DNA from: XBB1006 sp051877515 | GTDB lineage: Bacteria > Bacillota > Clostridia > Lachnospirales > Lachnospiraceae | Assembly: GCA_051877515.1 (NCBI GenBank) | Contig: JBJEIY010000011.1 | Span: forward strand, 1 to 54,966 | Direction of reading: 5' to 3' | DNA length: 54,966 bases | Part shown: piece after piece, positions 52,484 through 54,966 of the stretch | How the letters are laid out: every line of letters begins with the position of its first letter | How positions within the stretch are numbered: position 1 is the first letter of the stretch | The notes under the pieces: generated by a model | What the model saw: the letters and a program-made list of their open reading frames with translations, nothing else | What the model was told of the DNA's origin: nothing | Database searches by the model: none | Position numbers and translations under genes: made by a program

Positions 52484-52705
52484 ATGGAAGCAAAAGAAGA
52501 ATTGAGAAAATTAAGAGAAAGTACCGGTATGAATCGAAAAGAATTTTGTGAGTATTTCGAAATCCCTTATATGACGGAAACAGACTGGGAGTTGGGAAAT
52601 AGAAGGGTTCCACAGTATCTTTTGCGTTTGATGGCATATAAGATTCAAATGGAGAAGTTATCTGATAAAAGAAGTGAGGATGAGTGTACAGATGGCAAAG
52701 AATAG
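52484..52705 (+). CDS. Small HTH protein (XRE-like)
   Basis: A 73-residue protein with a helix-turn-helix (LRESTGMNRKEFCEYFEIPYMT, then DWELGNRRVPQYLLRLM), short enough to be almost only the DNA-binding domain. AGAGGTGAG precedes the ATG. It has its own promoter and a palindrome at the start site. Such short regulators commonly sit next to KilA-N genes in decayed mobile elements, as here. Confidence 0.8.
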   Translation: MEAKEELRKLRESTGMNRKEFCEYFEIPYMTETDWELGNRRVPQYLLRLMAYKIQMEKLSDKRSEDECTDGKE

Positions 52706-53283
52706 AATTATTATTCGCGTGCTGCGGATGTTATAAAAAACTGGATTAGAAGTAGAAATACATTGGAGTTCTTAGGAACATGGGAACAAATATATAACCC
52801 CGATTTTAAAGTGGTCGAATTCGACCACTTTAAACAAGAAGCTGGATTGCATACATTTACACTAAGTGTGACGGACTGGGTGGATAGTACAAATGCAGTA
52901 GGGATTTATGTGAAAAGAGGGCGATATGGTGGTACATACGTGCATAAGGATATTGCTTTTGAATTTACATCTGCAATTAGTCCGGTATTTAAGATGCTGT
53001 AAAAACTATTTAATTCCGGTGTACAATTACCGGGAAGATTTACAGTGGCTTCCTTATGCGGAAGAGGCAGATTTACTAAATGTAGCATTGTTTGGCTTTA
53101 CTGCAAAAGCATGGAGAGATGCTAATCCGGAGCTTGCAAAAAAGCAGGGTTAGAGATTGTGCAACCATAAATGAATTGACTGTTTTATCAAATAATCAGC
53201 TGTATGCTGACTTTTATAAATCGAAGAATATTACAAAATTCAGAAAAACAAAAGTCAATATTGAAAGAAAAGTTGGCGCATGA
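52692..53283 (+). pseudogene. Decayed KilA-N domain gene
   Basis: The region encodes KilA-N pieces in at least three frames, each matching part of the intact gene at 53578: IRSRNTLEFLGTWEQIYNPDF to GRYGGTYVHKDIAFEFTSAIS (52736-53000), then YAEEADLLNVALFGFTAKAW (to 53151), then the piece ending NELTVLSNNQLYADF. The start is MAKNRI and the middle of the domain is missing, so it carries deletions and at least two frameshifts. A 30-base palindrome lies in it (52805-52834). Confidence 0.85.
52805..52834. repeat. Perfect 30-base palindrome in the KilA-N pseudogene
   Basis: The arm TTTAAAGTGGTCGAA (52805-52819) is exactly inverted in 52820-52834, with no loop. It covers codons for NPDFKVVEFDHFKQ, so part of the symmetry may come from the protein sequence. 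The intact copy, NPDFNRVQFE, does not show it. Confidence 0.9.
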
Positions 53284-53333
53284 TATAACAACCGTAAAGA
53301 CGGATATATGCGGACCGTTGATGGAGGAAAATC

Positions 53334-53575
53334 ATGATTATCAGTGAAAGAATCTTTTATGTGATGCATTAGATATTACTCCCGAACAGCTTTTGACAGG
53401 AAGAGGAATTGATCCGGAATATAAAGATTCAGATATGGATTATGAAGTTTCTAGGTCAGATATTAAGATTTTAAAACAGATACATAGCCTTGGGGATGAA
53501 CAGTAAAAAAGACTGATGGCATATCTGAAAGCATTGCAAAAGTTGGAAGAGATGGAGAGTATTGTGGAGGAATAG
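53334..53575 (+). pseudogene. Decayed XRE-type regulator remnant
   Basis: A broken frame starts MIISERIFYVMH and stops, then in another frame continues LDITPEQLLTGRGIDP, a DNA-binding-regulator tail, stopping once more at a TAA (in QIHSLGDEQ), then KRLMAYLKALQKLEEMES. This resembles the C-terminal part of an XRE regulator with two stops. It ends 2 bases before the intact KilA-N gene. Confidence 0.65.
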
Positions 53576-53577
53576 AG

Positions 53578-54435
53578 ATGGCAAATAAAATAGTTAGGGA
53601 AACCATTCACGCAAAAGGAATTGATATTGGAATCTACACGAATGATTTTGAGAATGAATATATTTCATTGACAGATATTGCGAAATACAGAAATGATAAT
53701 GACCCAAGATTTGTTATTCAGAACTGGATGCGAAACAGAAATACAGTTGAGTTTTTAGCAGTTTGGGAAGAACTTCATAATCCGGATTTTAACCGTGTGC
53801 AATTCGAGGCGGTTAGAAGTGAGGCTGGATTAAACAGATTTGTTATGACACCTACTAAATGGATTGAACAGACAAATGCTATTGGAATAGTGTCGAAAGC
53901 TGGCAGGTACGGTGGAGGTACTTATGCACATAGCGATATTGCAATGGCATTTGCCACATGGATTTCTCCAGAATTCCAGTTGTATATTATGAAAGACTAC
54001 CGCAGGTTAAAGCAGGATGAAAATAGTCGGCTTTCATTGGATTGGAACTTGAACAGAGCTTTATCAAAGGTGAACTACCGTATTCACACGGACGCAGTGA
54101 AAGAAAATTTGATTCCACCAGAACTAACACCAGAACAGATTACCTATACATATGCCAGTGAAGCAGATCTATTAAATGTTGCTTTATTTGGACAAACTGC
54201 AAAGCAATGGAAAAATATCAATCCAAGCAAAAAAGGTAATGTACGTGACGATGCAAATCTAAATCAGTTGTTGGTGTTGGCAAATATGGAAAGTTATAAT
54301 GCTATTTTAATTGAGCAGGGGAAATCTCAATCAGAAAGACTTGTATTGCTTAGAAATTTGGTAATTAAACAGATGAATACACTATCCGGTATTAATTTAT
54401 CAGCGGTTTCGGCACTTCCTGGAGGTGACATGTAA
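53578..54435 (+). CDS. KilA-N domain protein
   Basis: A 285-residue protein. The KilA-N domain spans about 10-130 (EYISLTDIAKYR, IQNWMRNRNTVEFLAVWEEL, NAIGIVSKAGRYGGGTYAHSDIAMAFATWIS). A second conserved part (YASEADLLNVALFGQTAKQW ... LNQLLVLANMESYNAILIEQG) is common in phage and mobile-element members. KilA-N proteins are thought to bind DNA, but their role is not settled. GGAGG lies before the ATG. It is an intact paralogue of the pseudogene upstream. Confidence 0.9.
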   Translation: MANKIVRETIHAKGIDIGIYTNDFENEYISLTDIAKYRNDNDPRFVIQNWMRNRNTVEFLAVWEELHNPDFNRVQFEAVRSEAGLNRFVMTPTKWIEQTNAIGIVSKAGRYGGGTYAHSDIAMAFATWISPEFQLYIMKDYRRLKQDENSRLSLDWNLNRALSKVNYRIHTDAVKENLIPPELTPEQITYTYASEADLLNVALFGQTAKQWKNINPSKKGNVRDDANLNQLLVLANMESYNAILIEQGKSQSERLVLLRNLVIKQMNTLSGINLSAVSALPGGDM

Positions 54436-54449
54436 TTTGAAGAAAAAAA

Positions 54450-54611
54450 GTGTATTTATACACTCGTGTCTTAACAGCTATGCAGATAGATGGCTATTCT
54501 TTGGATGCACAGAAAACAAAAATGAAATCATTTTGTGACTATAATGCATATGAAATTGCCGGTGAGTATGAGGATGTAGAAAGCCAGGAAAGGAAAATGG
54601 TCAGTGGTTAA
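54450..54611 (+). pseudogene. Serine-recombinase N-terminal fragment
   Basis: A frame from GTG 54450 reads VYLYTRVLTAMQIDGYSLDAQ and then MKSFCDYNAYEIAGEYEDV before drifting out of homology and stopping. It matches the N-terminus of large serine recombinases, in which TRVSTAMQ carries the nucleophile Ser. Here that codon is TTA (54471-54473), giving Leu. The gene is both truncated and catalytically dead. Confidence 0.85.
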
Positions 54612-54670
54612 AATCCTTAGAATTAAAGGGATAAGCAACCGTGTGTGTTAATACTATAGTTTCTTAACGT

Positions 54671-54724
54671 AAAAGGGACATTCCAGACCTGATATTTTTA
54701 TTGGTTATGGGATGTTCTTTTTTC
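54671..54724 (+). terminator. Terminator near the end of the accessory region
   Basis: AAAAGGGACATTCC (54671-54684) pairs, with some G-T pairs, with GGGATGTTCTTTTT (54709-54722), ending in a T-run. Confidence 0.6.
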
Positions 54725-54769
54725 AGTTACAGAAGTGCAATACGGATTGATGGATATCCGGAGGCTTTT

Positions 54770-54798
54770 TTGATTTTATAAAAAATATAGTATATTAT
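54770..54798 (+). promoter_or_regulatory. Promoter of the final regulator gene
   Basis: TTGATT (54770-54775) and TATTAT (54793-54798), 17-base spacer. Confidence 0.6.
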
Positions 54799-54806
54799 TA
54801 AACAAA

Positions 54807-54826
54807 CATGACACACAGGTGTCGTG
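54807..54826. promoter_or_regulatory. Operator-like palindrome of the final regulator
   Basis: CATGACAC-ACAG-GTGTCGTG, 7 of 8 positions symmetric, placed 8 bases after the -10 box. The GACAC/GTGTC arms resemble sites of YafY/WYL-type regulators (inference), suggesting autoregulation. Confidence 0.55.
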
Positions 54827-54863
54827 TTGTGAATGTTAGAATAAATCAGGAAGTGAAAACGAA

Positions 54864-54966
54864 ATGAAAATAGACAGACTTATTGGGATTCTTTCTATTC
54901 TATTACAGAAGGAAAAGGTGACTGCCCCGGAATTGGCGCAAGTGTTTGAAGTCTCAAAAAGAACAA
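54864..54966 (+). CDS. DeoR/WYL-type regulator, start only
   Basis: The first 34 codons of a gene that runs off the window. MKIDRLIGILSILLQKEKVT APELAQVFEVSKRT is a winged HTH typical of YafY/WYL-type regulators. The AGGAAG before the ATG and the promoter with palindrome support it. The ligand domain is not visible. Confidence 0.7.
   Translation, partial: MKIDRLIGILSILLQKEKVTAPELAQVFEVSKRT

Overview
The window looks like chromosomal DNA of a Gram-positive anaerobic gut Clostridium, most likely Lachnospiraceae. The support is the gene content: NADP-type glutamate dehydrogenase, YerC-like TrpR protein, DUF1836, TIGR04086 membrane protein, fused SecDF, GntR/YtrA-ABC pair and DegV. Ribosome binding sites are strong AGGAGG types and several promoters carry an extended TGTGCTATAAT-like -10. 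This is inference from families; no database search was possible.

Layout. 1-270: two GC-rich hairpins, then a CsoR-type promoter/operator. 274-3128: copper homeostasis (csoR; a copA whose 3' end contains an in-frame copZ-like domain with its own ribosome binding site). 3200-8165: chemoreceptor, YjjG-type phosphatase, YkgJ-type Cys-cluster protein, a membrane-anchored protein and an AAA/DUF4143 ATPase. 8166-8682: bidirectional terminator, tRNA-Leu, and a possible short RNA. 8683-11815: GntR regulator and ABC exporter. 11966-13248: DegV and a small protein. 13355-18129: a TetR-controlled MMPL exporter with a lipoprotein partner, divergent from tetR across three related palindromes. 18302-21018: gdhA, a zinc-ribbon protein and a SPOR-amidase.

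21128-27104 is an apparent operon resembling a reduced Tad/type IV pilus-like machine. It starts with a structured leader that ends in a terminator-like hairpin. It then encodes a CpaF/TadA ATPase, a TadB/C-like membrane protein, five small membrane proteins sharing a Met-[KR]-x-hydrophobic-hydrophobic-Glu N-terminus, a further anchored protein, and a large secreted protein with InlB-like repeats.

27155-45148 is mostly housekeeping: CNNM/CorC protein, mutY, glf plus a glycosyltransferase, secDF-serS, a degenerate HD-GYP protein, an Mrp ATPase, uracil permease, yerC, DUF1836, pcrA, and rlmD. rlmD has an in-frame amber codon just before the last 44 codons of what looks like its normal C-terminus.

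45296-54611 is AT-rich accessory DNA. It holds a complete-looking type III restriction-modification pair (methylase motif DVPY instead of DPPY) and two adjacent genes that share an N-N-F-Y-G...Q-G module, one of them an AbiTii-type protein. These are followed by an oriT-like region with mobC but no relaxase, an HTH gene with a palindromic operator, a decayed KilA-N gene, a decayed XRE regulator, an intact KilA-N gene, and a serine-recombinase fragment with the catalytic Ser replaced by Leu. The picture is a decayed mobilizable element or prophage carrying a defence cluster. The window ends inside a DeoR/WYL-type regulator with its promoter and operator.
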